A DNA stretch of 64,000 nt from Malachius bipustulatus. Taxonomy: Eukaryota; Arthropoda; Insecta; Coleoptera; Melyridae. Of this stretch, positions 30,352 to 41,890 are shown in pieces. Both the position numbers and the translations under genes were made by a program. How positions within the stretch are numbered: position 1 is the first letter of the stretch; each line of letters begins with the position of its first letter. The stretch spans positions 52,627,341 to 52,691,340 of the forward strand of contig OU342632.1 in assembly GCA_910589415.1 (NCBI GenBank), read 5' to 3'. The notes beneath the pieces were generated by a model. That model searched no databases and was not told where the DNA came from. It saw only the letters and a program-made list of their open reading frames with translations.

Positions 30352-32769
30352 CCTGGTTAACGCAAAGAGGCGGTTTACTGTTTATACTTTGAGTGTTCTA
30401 AAAGGAAGTGATAATTTCGCCTATTTGTCTAATAATAATACACATCTTAAAATACGAATATTGATAAAATGAGAGCTGGTATATTTCTAATAATAATATA
30501 CATATTTTTTATAAAGCTTTTATTCAAGAAGACTAAATAATAGACAATAATTATTAATAAAAGTTATTAAAAATAAATAATCAAGAAGTTTTCCATACAA
30601 TATAAGTCCAACTTAAGTAGACACACTGTAAGTATAAACATGTATGCATGGAAAGACTAAGTGCTGCATCGAAAAACATCCGACTTGCAGATTGCTTTCC
30701 ATGCCCGAACCCGCTTCTTGTGGCGCTTATTTTGTGTTATATTTTTGGCACTCTCTTCATAGTCTATGGTTGACAGCAGCAAGTTGAGTTGGTAGCTAAA
30801 CGTGTAGTTCTTGCTGAACAACGACATAATGCCCCTCAGTGGTAGAAAGCATCTCCTGATTATGGCAGCTTCCGCTCCCGATGATGACGGAAGCCGGATC
30901 TTGATGATGGCGACAGCAACTGCTCTTTGGAGCATGGCAGCCGCTTGTTACGTCTTAATAATTAATTATTAGACTGTGAGACTAAAGTTTGTAAGTTGGC
31001 CACTATTACAACAGAGTACAAATCTGAAAGGTGTCGTTTGGGGATCGCTTGTGTCCCCAAAAAGCTCCCCATATGCAGGCAGACTTTCGAAACTTCACGG
31101 CACTTGAATAAAAATATAATAATAAACCATCATGTTTAACGTCTGAGCTCAATCTCTCTGGTTCTTCAAATAATTGAAATACAAAATGAGACCACCATTT
31201 TGCGGGAAGGGATCTGTAATTTGTGGGAAAACCTGAAAGATAATTAAGGGAAGGGGTGCATAATTTGTGGGTAGCCCTTATCAAACTATCCGGCTCCGAG
31301 ACTAGACTAACTAGAAGAAAACCACCACAGTTTCACAATGGAAACGTGTGAATTGCAGAACGTTTCTTTCTAGTAATGAATCCCCTGGACGTACAAACAT
31401 GCGGCCATCTTTCACGTCCCACTGATGAAGAGTCTAGAGCATATCAATCGACGGGTTGCATTGTGTATGAAACTGAAAGACACTACAATTCCTCTCAAGA
31501 GCTCTAAAATATCTACAAACATGTTATAATCGTAATGTTTTGTAACTATGATTACTATTACCTTTTAATATATGGTCAGTTCTTATCTGACTGGCGCCAT
31601 AAAGACGGGCTTCATGAATCATTCCTTACATTTTTATGTGACAATTTACTATAGGTACCTACCATAGGTGCATATTATGCAAAAAAATAGAGTGATTTTT
31701 CCGAGTCTATCAAATCGTGAAATTGCATGTAAATATACTTTGTTTAGAAACATGACATGAATCGTTTCGGATTAATTCTAACTCTTCAATCTAGGCCAAC
31801 ATACCTTGCTTTGACACAAGACATAGTATATGCTAATACCATTTATAACTTCCGAATCAATTACGCTAAGTTTTCCATAGGCATGTTGATTTTATCGCGC
31901 GATCAATCCAGAGAGACAGACTACAGGGTCAAGAAAGTAACGAACATGTCTCGGGTGATTTTATCGGCGATTTGATTATAAATACAGGCGTTTCAGGGGC
32001 GATTAAGGCGATTATATCATAAAGTCACGTAGCAGGCTACATGACAGAAAAACGGATGCAATAATACGGTCGGAAATCGAACGAGGCAGGAGCGCGCTAG
32101 GCGGTGTGACAAGACAGACAGTATCAGTCACTCAAGCAGGGCAGTGAGATTGATAGTTCAAATCAGAGCTAATTGAGTGGTGAAACTGTGATTGATGTGG
32201 AAATAATACGTGAAAATCATGGTGACTCGAAACAAATTGTGCAGTTGCCTCTTGTTCGTCGAATAGTTGAGCCAAACGGACACTCTCCGCTTGTCTGTAT
32301 GTCTGTATTCTCTCATGAATTATGGTCAGGCTTGGTAGAGAATGGAACACTGGCTTCTAATTTACATTGTAACATCATAATGAATGATGAGACCGTCGGT
32401 GGTCAGATCAAGAAGGAGATACTGAAGGCAATCCTCGATTTTTGGCTACTTGGTTCTTCCTTTTATAGATACCAATCTCACTGCGAATTCCAAAAGAACA
32501 CGCTATCAAATGGCTGCAAAAATATTCATAAATTTCAGATATGAAAGAAAAAAATTGCGGATACGATCATTCAAGTACATCTAAATAAAAAGGTTTTCAT
32601 ATATTCGTATAGGTACCTACTTGAAAATATTCAAGACATATTTTATTTTATTTACCTTTCCAGCAGAATGGGTGCTGGATCATCTTTGCATTCTTTGTAA
32701 TTTTTTCTTGAACACTTCTTATGTTCAAGTCTTTTAGAAAGCAGTCGGTAAAAGTTTATAATATTTAAA
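30352..32769. other. intergenic, no supportable gene
   Basis: A minus-strand frame at 30657-30935 and a plus-strand frame at 32173-32544 show no recognisable domain; the latter has no ATG at its start. A TATAAATA lies near 31978. Nothing ties these into a gene. Confidence 0.45.
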
Positions 32770-33578
32770 ATCGAAGATATCGTTCTCCATTTAAATGTTC
32801 GTTCAGAAAAAAAGTCCAATTATTTGCGTACCTAGATTCCGCACCACACGTTTACAGACAAACGACCCCGATGTTGAACTTCTTGAATCCAGTGAGGATT
32901 TGTTTCCGACAAATAGTGCATGTTATGACGATTAACGTCCCCATCACTGTTAAATGTAGCCTCATCTTACCACAAAATCCGTGAAAGTAATCCAGCATCT
33001 TCTTCAATCATTTGCAATCGTTTTTAATCGTTTATCAAAATCACGAGCATTTAAACTTTGGTGCAGCACCATGTGATATGGATTGTATGCATCCTAAAAA
33101 CTATATTATTATTAAATCAATATTATTAATATCAGCTTAGTTTTTGAACACCTTAGTGCTAAGTTTCTTCATATTAATAATATGTAAATAAGTAATAATT
33201 ATGTATTGTATTGTAGTCAGAAGGTAGACTTACTTTCATAAATACTTGCCTGTCATCTCTCAAAATATTTCTAAGTGTAGCTCGACATATTCTCAAGTCC
33301 CTTGATATTACCCTAGTGCTCTCATGTGAATTAAGTTCTACATATTCTAGAACATTTGTAACATTTTTCTCGGTACGACCTTTACGTTGTCGATGATGCA
33401 TGGGAAGGTGTAAATTTCTAGTTGTACGCAAACGATTTGCCAATCGAAGAAACACTTCTCTATGGTGCCGTCTTTCCGGGAATTGCACTGCATACACTCT
33501 GCTAGCAAGAGTTGCATTTCTCATATATTCGAAGTAAATCGCGAACATATCAAATGCTTCTTCATTAGTAAGAATCAT
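32770..33578 (-). pseudogene. Tc1/mariner-like transposase with DUF4817-type N-terminus and one intron
   Basis: On the minus strand the frame opens at ATG 33578 with the DUF4817/helix-turn-helix pattern (TNEE..DM...Y....NA..A.R.Y...FPERRHH...F..L..RLR.T), then STRVISRDLRICRATLRNIL. A donor ATGAAA|GTAAGT lies at 33234/33233 and an acceptor TTTTTAG|GAT at 33094/33093. Joining them keeps the frame and continues AYNPYHMVLHQSLNARDFDKRL. After a frameshift the catalytic segment follows: ILW, stop, DEATFNSDGDVNRHNMHY and WIQEVQHRGRLSVNVWCGI, stop. This Asp-bearing segment is typical of Tc1/mariner DDE nucleases. Two stops and one frameshift make it inactive, and the rest of the catalytic domain decays near 32770. 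Confidence 0.75.
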
Positions 33579-36009
33579 AATAATATTCTTTTAACAACTA
33601 ATAATGCAAATACGTAGGTAGAAACAAATTAAATTACCCCAATAGATGATATTAAACACAGCAGAAACAATGATAAGCTGAAATTACCGACATAATATGG
33701 CATTTCTGAATTATCGCATTGTCATAGGTTGCTTGCTTTTGCGGCCGCTTTTCTCGCCGAGATCAGAAAATGTATAGTTTAATTTTATTTGCCTATATCT
33801 CCTGTTTGACAAAAACTATCCGAATGCGGTTTTCAATGTCATCTTAGGCTTTTAATTTTCTAATTTATACTATAAAAATAAACCATTCCATTCGATTTTT
33901 TCTAGAAAAATGGAAAAATTTGTTTGTAAGTCAGATGAAGCCATATAGCGTCTACAATAACTGTTTTATTAATGAAAATGTGAAATGCTATCGATAGAGT
34001 ATGAAAAACGCTGTTTAACGAGACCAACTTCGCTAAAATCGGTTGGAAAATAATCAGAGTAATCGATTTAAAAAAAAAAATAGTTTTGACGTCTCCTACC
34101 ACTTTATTGTTGAGGTTACGATAAAAGTTTCAAATAAAAAAAATCTAAATGATTTTAGGATTAGACTATAACATGTGTTCTGAATGGTTTGGCAGAAACC
34201 CGGAATTATATTCAGATTCTCGAGAACGGTGGCTTCTACAGCTTTTGACCAGTACTTTTTTTGTGTAAAAATCATTGGCGCTTTGAAATTTGCTCTCAAA
34301 ATGAAAATTTTTCAAGTGCCGTAAAAGTTTGGGCGGTGAAACCTTTACGCAACCCTAAAATCTCCACCGCTGGCATATCTTAGAACATTAGCTTGGAGCC
34401 TTAAACTAGGTAATCTATTATTAATGTAAAAATTTGTACAAAAGCTGGAGCCTGTAGCTCAAACGGTTCTTGAGATATCGCATAAAAAAGTAAGGAAAAA
34501 CATTGTTTTGAACCCAGTATCTCGAAAACGGTACGTTTGCCGACCCATTTTAATATAAACCTTTTTTCTTAGTAATAAGTCGTAGAATTTATATGAAGTA
34601 CTTAACGGTTAAAGATTAAAGAAATCTGTCTATCTAAAATTCACAGTCTTAGCAGTAAATAATAAGCAAATGCGTTGTATGATTTTCTTTAGTATTTGTA
34701 GATTGACATATTATTAGGACAGCCGCCTATATATTTTATAAGTTGAGCTAGGTACCGCATGATTTGTTTGTGTACTGTGAGAGGTTCACTTTCAGATAAC
34801 TTTCCGCTGCTGATAAATAATTCTAGCTTTTCAATCCTAAGTATATTTATCACAATCAACACCCTGGCCAACGTTGAGAAGACGCATGTATGTTTCTCAC
34901 GTCTGGATGACAGTGAAACACCCTCAGGGCGGCTATGCTAACCCCATTAGCGTCCAGTTAATGAGTGGTTGCACTATAATCTCTCGGGACTAGAGCCATT
35001 GTTCATGGAGCTAGGCATCCACTCGCCCATTATCTATGCTCTCCTTTACACATGTAAACACCGTCAATTGCCTACACTCGATCGCCCTCTCGTACAACTT
35101 AACCTTGCGTCCTCAACATCTCGCTCCAGTGCGACTTGGGGTCAAACTCTCATGGTAAATGACGGATGTGATAGGATTTATAATTGAATTGGATGAGGTG
35201 GTTTCAGAGGGATGCGAAGAGTGAGTAGCCTCTCATATGAAGTGGTTTAATGTGCATGGTGAGATTGATAAACAAATAATATGATCATTTAGGTCGCGTG
35301 ACAAATGGAAAAGGAAGTTTAGAATTTCATTTCCATGCAAAACATTTTATATAAAAAGTAAGTAAGTATCTAAAACTTTGATTAATGTTATAACAATAAT
35401 TTGGAAGGATTATTCACTTTGATATAATCAGCTTGAAGGAAAATTTCATATTTAACTATTACACTACCTATCTATTTTGGTGTCCAGATCCTTGTAGAGA
35501 ATACCTGAAAAACTAACCCTGTATAAGTTACTGCGGGGTATACAGGGTGTTTTACCAGTGTCATTTTAGGAGGTGATAAAAAATGTCAAATTAAGTGGAC
35601 TTTCCACATAAAATATTTTTCATAAAGACATAACAACGGAGGCAGAAGTCTTCAAAGTTGAAGTATGAAAATCGGAAGTATGAAAATCGAACTCTGTAAT
35701 TACTTTTTCCAAAACTATCCAGTAGCGTAGATAGTGGATGGTGGCCCCAATTTTCCCACCCCATCTTCTACGCCTCTGGATGTTTTTCACAGATGATCAC
35801 ATTCTTAGATTAGAGATATATATTCAAGAATTTAGTAACGAGGAATTAAGTTTTTTTGAATACGTTGGTGATTTTCAAAATATTAAATTTAAGCATTATC
35901 TAAAATGTTTATTTAAAATGTTTTTAATCTTTTTTTCAGATTATTCATTACCCATTTTAAACAATTTAACTACTAAATAAACCACGTGAAAAGTTAAGAT
36001 AGGGCCATG
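33579..36009. other. intergenic, no gene seen
   Basis: AT-rich sequence with ACAGGGTG-type motifs (for example near 35550). No coding region with recognisable features. Confidence 0.45.
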
Positions 36010-36216
36010 TAAGCCGTTTTTACATATCTTGAGCTTTTTCAAGGTGAATCTTTTACATTTAAAAACTACGATTTTTACTTCTCATAACTCGTAAACTGCT
36101 CATTGAAGAAGATAGGCTTGCGGCTACCTTGGAGTTTTAAGAAAAAATATTTTAACAGAATACCTATCACAGAAATAACTCAATTAACACCTGTACTATT
36201 TCTGAACCAGATATTA

Positions 36217-36373
36217 GGGGTATTCACGAGGCTCGTGAAATTCGTGTAGTTTTACGAAATCATCACTTCGTACTTCTGATAACCAATCAGATTCGTTAAA
36301 TTTTGTATAAAACTACGAACTGTCTCATGATTTAGTATAACTACACGTATTTTACGAGCCTCGTGAATACCCC
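36217..36373. mobile_element. 157-bp MITE nested in the above, copy 1
   Basis: Ends GGGGTATTCACGAGGCTCGT and ACGAGCCTCGTGAATACCCC are perfect mirrors of at least 20 bp, with further inverted similarity (GTGTAGTTTTACG). It has no coding capacity. Confidence 0.75.
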
Positions 36374-36580
36374 AAATATCTGTTTCCATATCTTGAGCTT
36401 TTTCAAGGTGAATCTTTTACATTTAAAAACTACGATTTTTACTTCTCATAACTCGTAAACAGCTCATTGAAGAAGATAGGCTTGCGGCTACCTTGGAGTT
36501 TTAAGAAAAAATATTTTAACAGAATACCTATCACAGAAATAACTCAATTAACACCTGTACTATTTCTGAACCAGATATTA

Positions 36581-36737
36581 GGGGTATTCACGAGGCTCGT
36601 GAAATTCGTGTAGTTTTACGAAATCATCACTTCGTACTTCTGATAACCAATCAGATTCGTTAAATTTTGTATAAAACTGTGAACTGTCTCATGATTTAGT
36701 ATAACTACACGTATTTTACGAGCCTCGTGAATACCCC
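36581..36737. mobile_element. 157-bp MITE, copy 2
   Basis: Nearly identical to 36217-36373 (I noticed ACTGTGAAC against ACTACGAAC). It is part of the 364-bp tandem duplication, so it arose by duplication and not by a second insertion. Confidence 0.75.
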
Positions 36738-36901
36738 AAATATCTGGTTCAGAAATCGTAGTAAAGTAAGAATCGTAGTTTTTAAATTTAATCGGTTCAC
36801 CTTGAAAAAAGCTCAAGGTAAGGAAAACGGCTTAAATAGGCGCGTACTCATCTGAGCACGAACGACGAACGGGAACGAGGCAAGAGGAAGCCGAACGAGC
36901 A

Positions 36902-37757
36902 TATTACGTATATTTCTAGAGCTTTCGACCGTGTCTGGCATGATGGACTGTTGGCAAAACTGCAGGCTTATGGCATGCCCGAGAAATTCTGCTTGTAGTT
37001 TTCGAGTTATCGCGGAGATCGTTCATTACACGTGGCAGTCGATGGAGTTCTTTCTGAGACCTTTTCCATCAATGCCGGTATGCCTCAGGGATCCATTTTA
37101 TCTCCGCCTCTCTTTCTAATATTTATCGACGACTTGCTTGAAACAACAAAAAATCCAATATACAGTTTTGCCGATGACAGTACACTCATATCTTCTTATA
37201 CCTTAGATGCGCAAAGTTGCCATACTTAGCAATCACTTACAAGACATTCTAGCTTGGGGCGATAGAAACCAAGTTCAATTTAATGCTGGAAAAAACCATG
37301 CAGTCATCTTCTCCAAAAAGGTCAATGTTTTGGGGCCAGATATGGTGATGGCGGGACACTCTCTTACTCCAGCGTCATCTCTTCGTTTACTTGGAGTGAG
37401 CCTCGGAGCGAACATGTCTTGGCATCATCATGTTGCAGGACTGGCGAAAAGTGCTTCTCAAAAACTTGGAACACTCTTCCGCACGAAGAAATTTTTTTTA
37501 CACCACAACAGCTTCTCCTCTTATACAAGTCTCAAATCCGACCATCCTTGGAGTAGTGCTCACATGTTTGGAGCTCAGCTCCTAAACATACGCTGAGACT
37601 ACTCGACTCTATCCAGAAAAGAGCATACACTTGATTGGGGACTCAGATTTGACAAAAAATTTAGACACCTCGAACATCGAAGAGTAGCTGACCTGAGTCT
37701 GTTTTACAGATTTTTTATGGAAAGTGTTCAAAAGACGTGCCCCGCTTGATCCCACAT
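36902..37757 (+). pseudogene. LINE fragment, reverse transcriptase palm and C-terminal part (copy D)
   Basis: It begins within the RT at ISRAFDRVWHDGLLAKLQAYGM. INAGMPQGSILSPPLFLIFIDDLL follows, then the catalytic FADD at 37167-37178, WGDRNQVQFNAG and LGVSLGANMSW. It carries several stops and frameshifts. It reaches further 5' than the other copies but breaks off at about 37757 before the usual 3' end, so it is truncated on both sides. FADD and the order of motifs fit jockey/CR1-like LINEs. Confidence 0.78.
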
Positions 37758-37859
37758 CCAAAAATGGGGTGACATGAAGCAAAGGGGGTAAGCACAATAA
37801 GCCCATGAGGCTGAGGTGCTTCCGGCGATCCTGAATCAAACTGCCCTTGAAAGGAAAAA

Positions 37860-38085
37860 AAGAGGGGTCACTTGGAAAAACCTGTTGTAACGCTAATTTT
37901 TGTTTTTATCGGTTTTATTTTATGTCAAGTAGAGGCTTGCACGATCCCTCGACCACCGCTCGAATCAGGAAGTCCAAAATATCCAGAAATTTTCGGAATT
38001 TTTTCAGTTTTTTTGCCTATAGATTCGAAACAGTGCCTTCCTGCGAATATTTTAGTCTAATAAAAAATTCTGCGTCGAATGTGTG
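37860..38085 (+). repeat. dispersed repeat, left member of an inverted pair
   Basis: GGTCACTTGGAAAAA, TGTCAAGTA, ATCCCTCGACCACCG, TCAGGAAGTCC, TTTTTTTGCCTATAG and TTCTGCGTCGAA occur in this order. The same motifs are inverted at 40416-40662. Confidence 0.65.
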
Positions 38086-38095
38086 TATCATTTAT

Positions 38096-38345
38096 TATTA
38101 TTATTTTTTTATTAAAAAGAAATAGGCAGCATATGAAGGTAAGACATAGTTAAGTTGCTCCACTCTGATAATTTTGCTTCGAGAACGAAATCGTAAAGTC
38201 ACAGACACATTTGTAGAGAAATAAAATAGCCCTATACACGAATACAAACAACTAAGCCGAGCTGCATGGGATTCGAACCATAGACATTTTGCAGCGTTAA
38301 CGGCAAATTCAGTCAGTAACCTTAACCGCTGCGCCACTGCCAGCG
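38096..38345 (-). repeat. tRNA-derived SINE
   Basis: On the minus strand a pol III A box (TGGCGCAGCGGTTAAGG, 38336-38320) and a perfect B box (GGTTCGAATCC, 38279-38269) lie about 40 bases apart, as in a tRNA gene. Unrelated sequence follows, then an (AAT)n tail at about 38110-38096. The tRNA-like head cannot form a normal cloverleaf as far as I can see. A partial copy lies at 11718-11810. Confidence 0.7.
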
Positions 38346-38564
38346 CTGAGCTCCATTTATTGAACTCAATCTAGTATGATATGACTGAAATCGTCAGTCG
38401 AAAAACTGTGATTTTTATCAACTTTGCTGCAAAATGCATTATAGTGATTTTCGATCGTCCGTCAAATTGTGCGTTCAAGAAGTATTTAATTTTTTTTTAG
38501 TCGCACTAAATGTAATAGGTACTACTTCATGAATCAGTGACTGCGACTACTTCAAAAGAGCGCT
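38346..38564. other. spacer, no gene seen
   Basis: No recognisable feature between the SINE and the GCDTTS pseudogene. Confidence 0.4.
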
Positions 38565-39445
38565 TTTTATTCAACGAAAGCAACAAGAAACATCTCATTG
38601 GCATGCTTAACTGCATGATGAAGAATGAAGAGTAATTGTAAAAGTAGCAGAGAAAAATTCTGACAGACTCATCATCGTTACCACTGCTATTGATTTATCC
38701 TTGAATTATCCATCAGTGATAATTGTAGGAGATATCCACTAACTTATTGGTCCTACTTACAGCGTTAGCACCTTTTACCTCAAAGGTTGCACCAATGAAG
38801 CTTGGGAAAGGTGCAAAGGAAAATACTTTGTACTCTCCCAGACTCACTTCAAGTACTCGGATACTTCAGAGTCAAACATCCTGTTCCTGCATGTCTTCAG
38901 TGGGTGTGATACCACGTCCTCATTGTACCGTCAGGGGAAAATAAAGTTTGTAAAGAATTTGGAAAGGAACATTGATTTGCAAGAGATTGTTCTTATCTTC
39001 AAAAACAACAATGCTTGTGCTGATGAGATGACCGCTGCTGGGGAAAAATTACTTATAGCCTTTTATCGTGATCCTCGAAGACATACCTCATTGGATGATA
39101 TAATGTACGATGTGTTTACAAAAGCATAGTTAAGATGAACATGAAATTAGCATCCCTTTTCCTCACTATATGAAGTTAGCATCCCTTCCCCCCATTCAAG
39201 CAGCCGATCATCAGCGTGCCCTCCGGACAAACCACCAGGCCCAGACGAGGTTAGGACACGCTCAAGATCCTCTCCAGTGGGGATGGAAAACAACAAACTA
39301 AGTATGGCCTAATACCCATACTCACCATGTAGGAGCCAGCACCTTTAGAAGCACTCGACAGAGTGTCTAGCAGTTGTCGGAAAGCAGGAATAAAATGTTC
39401 GGCGATCTGCTTTGAATGCAGGGGACACTCATGCTCCAAAGCGCC
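38565..39445 (+). pseudogene. broken gene of a repetitive GCDTTS / cysteine-rich (CXC-like) family
   Basis: Successive frames read FLFNESNKKHLIGMLN, DRLIIVTTAIDLSLNYPSVI and FKYSDTSESNILFLHVFSGC. GCDTTS follows at 38902-38919, continuing YRQGKIKFVKNLER, then SLPPIQAADHQRALRTNHQA, and finally SSCRKAGIKCSAICFECRGH. I remember this order from an uncharacterised insect protein family found in many genomic copies and ending in a tesmin/TSO1-like Cys-rich motif. At least three frame changes and several stops occur, so it is a pseudogene. The biochemical function of the family is not known to me. It lies between the two members of the inverted repeat pair at 37860 and 40416. Confidence 0.55.
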
Positions 39446-39530
39446 TGATGATGATGACATCTCGCCTGTCGTTGTTAACGAAGATGACGTAGAGTTATTC
39501 ACAGAGAATATGGATCAGTCAGATATGTAT

Positions 39531-40146
39531 ACAGGGTGATCCATTATACTCTTTTTTTGAAATCATTGGGAAGGGGCATCATTTCCAGAAAAAAGTCTTG
39601 GACAAGTTATCCAGTTTGGATTTTATTGGTTTTATTGGTACAACTCTCATCGATTTTTTGATATCCATTTACTTTTTTGTGACTAAAGAACGGCCTCCAG
39701 GGGAAAATTTCAAGATGCTAAAGTTGTTTGGTTTGGAAAGGTCCATCGGTTTGACAAAAAAACTACCCTCACCTCCAATTCAACACCAGCTCCAATATGT
39801 GGGTGTGTTTGTATTGGGGGTCATAAGATATTTGTCATAAGAAAGTAAATGGATATCGAAAAATAGGTTTTTGAATTGAATTTTAGAGGATGGGGGTTAC
39901 ATCGTTTAAAAAAAAGCTCCAGATAAAAGTTTCTCACTGTTTTACACAAAATCATAATCCGCAAAAAAATGGGGTTCCCATTTAAGACGTCGAAGTCCCC
40001 CCTAGGCAGGTGATTGAAGGTGGGAGGTGGTTTTTGGCTCCAAATAATCGCCCCCTTCATATTGATAACTTATGTCTGAAACTTTTTTTTCGGAAATGAT
40101 TTCCCTTCCCAATGATTTTAAAAAAGATTAAAATGGATCACTCTTT
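39531..40146. mobile_element. inverted-repeat element (MITE-like), about 616 bp
   Basis: The left end ACAGGGTGATCCATT, then AAATCATTGGGAAGGGGCAT, is mirrored by TTCCCTTCCCAATGATTTTA, then AATGGATCACTCTTT, at the right. Inverted similarity extends about 60-70 bp. No coding capacity. Confidence 0.75.
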
Positions 40147-40415
40147 ATATTAAAATTGCTACTTTCATGAGTTAGAACGCGAGTGTACCTTTCTTGGGTA
40201 CTGAACAGCATTTGAGGATTTTTCACTGTATACATATAGGTATACTGGAACAAATTTAAAATTTCAGATCCTTACACGTTTAACACGTAATCTGACGGTC
40301 GATTGTAAGTCACCATTATGCGTACCTACTTCAGCAAAGATAGTAAAAATCATCGTTCTTCGCCTGATGAATTCCAGCCATAACACTAGACCTAATTGAA
40401 TTAGTGGGGCACTCG

Positions 40416-40662
40416 TTCGACGCAGAATTGAATCCTTTATGTATTTGGATTTTTGTAAGGATAAAATTTTCGCTTGAACACACTGTCTTTAAGGCTATAG
40501 GCAAAAAAAGTGAAAAAAGACTGAACATTTCTGGGTTTTTCGGACTTCCTGACTCAATCGGCGGTCGAGGGAGCCATACAAATCTGGGATACTTGTACTT
40601 GACGTCAAATGAACCGTTAAAACTAGCTAGCTTTCCAACACTTTTTTCCAAGTGACCCATAT
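40416..40662 (-). repeat. dispersed repeat, right member of an inverted pair
   Basis: On the minus strand GGGTCACTTGGAAAAA, GACGTCAAGTA, CTCCCTCGACCGCCG, TCAGGAAGTCC, TTTTTTTGCCTATAG and TTCTGCGTCGAA match the left member in order. Identity looks roughly 70 percent by eye. Confidence 0.65.
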
Positions 40663-40849
40663 TAAAAGATCTAATTTGACTGGCCTAAGGGTCGTAGTTC
40701 CCGAGATGTGGAAGCATCACTTGTTTTTGATAATCAGGGTTAAAGACTTGGTATTTGGTATTTTAACTAAATGTGAGAGATGGTTTATGTGGTCCCAAAC
40801 ACTGAAGCCAGCGAGCTTATTGTATTTCTCACATTTAGATTTTAATTGA

Positions 40850-41890
40850 TTAGAAGAGCTCCATTTCTTTGACAAGGTTCAGCAGTCCGCTAACCAATGA
40901 CTTTTCCGCCAGCTGGCTCTCGAGACTGGGTGGTCCCAGGACTGCATAGCGCGTTCTTGCGAGTGCTAGACACTCGAATATTACATGAGAAGCTGTCTCA
41001 TCTTCTTCATTGCAGATTCTACAAACTGGTTCTTCTCTGTATATCCCCAGCTTATGTAGGTGCACTCTTAGGTGGCAGTGTCCAAAGGTGGAAGACCCAC
41101 CACCGTTCTGATCTGCATTCTGTTTAGTTGCAGTATCTGTCTGGCAAGGTTTTGAGGGGACTCCTTAATCATTACCTTAGCATGTTTATTTCCTTTTTAT
41201 TACCTTAGCATGTTTATACGGTTCCAGTGTATTCTATGTTGGGTTCTTACCCACTGAGCCACCGCCCCGCGTACAGTGTTCCTTGGGATGCCAAACACTG
41301 GTTCGGGCCCAGTTTAGTTCATCCCAGTGCCTTTCTTGGCTAGTCGATCTGCAGCCTCATTACCAGGCGTCCCACGTTGACCCGGAACCCAAACTAGTGT
41401 AACCACGTTGCACCTGGCTAAGTCAATGAGATCTTGCAGGCATTCCCAGACTAGTTTTGATCTGATTTCGTAAGCTGTAAGGGCTTTCAGGCTAGCCTGA
41501 CTGTCGGAGAGGATATAGATTTCCCTACCTCGATAGTTCCTTCTAGTATTCTCTCCAACGCATAGCCTAATTGCATTTATTTCAGCCTGGAAGATGCTGG
41601 CATGAGTCCCCAGTGGTACGTAAATACTGCATCTGGGGACCACCCCATGCACTCTAGCGCCGGTACCTGTCTCTGTCTATGAGCCGTCTGTATACCAGAC
41701 CAGCCCTTTTTTCAGGCACAGGTGTTCAAGTTGTTGCCATTCTTTCCGGTCTATTAGGACCTTAAATGGTTTTACAAATGATACCATCAGATTGCATTTC
41801 CAGGATAGGATCTGCGATGGTATCAGTTATTCTGGAAGGCCCGGTTTTCCCAGGTTTGTCCCAGTTTTGGTTTAGTTTCAGCCTGTAGGG
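40850..41890 (-). pseudogene. LINE relic with RNase H domain and C-terminal zinc motif
   Basis: On the minus strand the frame reads LVYTDGS, stop, then FQAEINAIRL, IYILSDSQASLKAL and TPGNEAADRLAKKG. These are the four acidic positions of an RNase H1-like domain. A decayed stretch follows, then EEPVCRICNEEDETASHVIFEC, the Cys/His motif found at the C-terminus of many insect LINE ORF2 proteins. Stops after DGS and after GTGMN plus a frameshift before the zinc motif show decay. A 19-bp sequence (ATTACCTTAGCATGTTTAT) is duplicated at 41171-41189 and 41199-41217 inside it. An RNase H domain separates this element from the FADD-type family found elsewhere in the window. Confidence 0.75.

Larger units (their letters stand above)
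36010..36834. mobile_element. inverted-repeat element with an internal tandem duplication
   Basis: The left end TAAGCCGTTTTTACATATCT is mirrored by the right end GGAAAACGGCTTA, with TTGAGCTTTTTCAAGGTGAA-type inverted similarity continuing inward. The interior holds a nearly exact tandem duplication with period 364 bp, each unit carrying one copy of a smaller element (36217-36373 and 36581-36737). Related sequence occurs near 43570-43760 and 50040-50160. It has no coding capacity. Confidence 0.65.

Noticed and set aside
30657..30935. 92-codon minus-strand frame with basic segments
   Set aside because: No recognisable domain; I considered a transposase N-terminus but the motifs do not line up.
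32173..32544. 123-codon plus-strand frame
   Set aside because: It starts at TTG, has no family resemblance, and has no supporting exon signals.
38260..38345. A functional tRNA gene on the minus strand
   Set aside because: A and B boxes are present, but no acceptor stem or anticodon arm could be paired and an (AAT)n tail follows, so it is a SINE head.
39251..39502. 83-codon minus-strand frame
   Set aside because: Antisense shadow of the GCDTTS/Cys-rich pseudogene.
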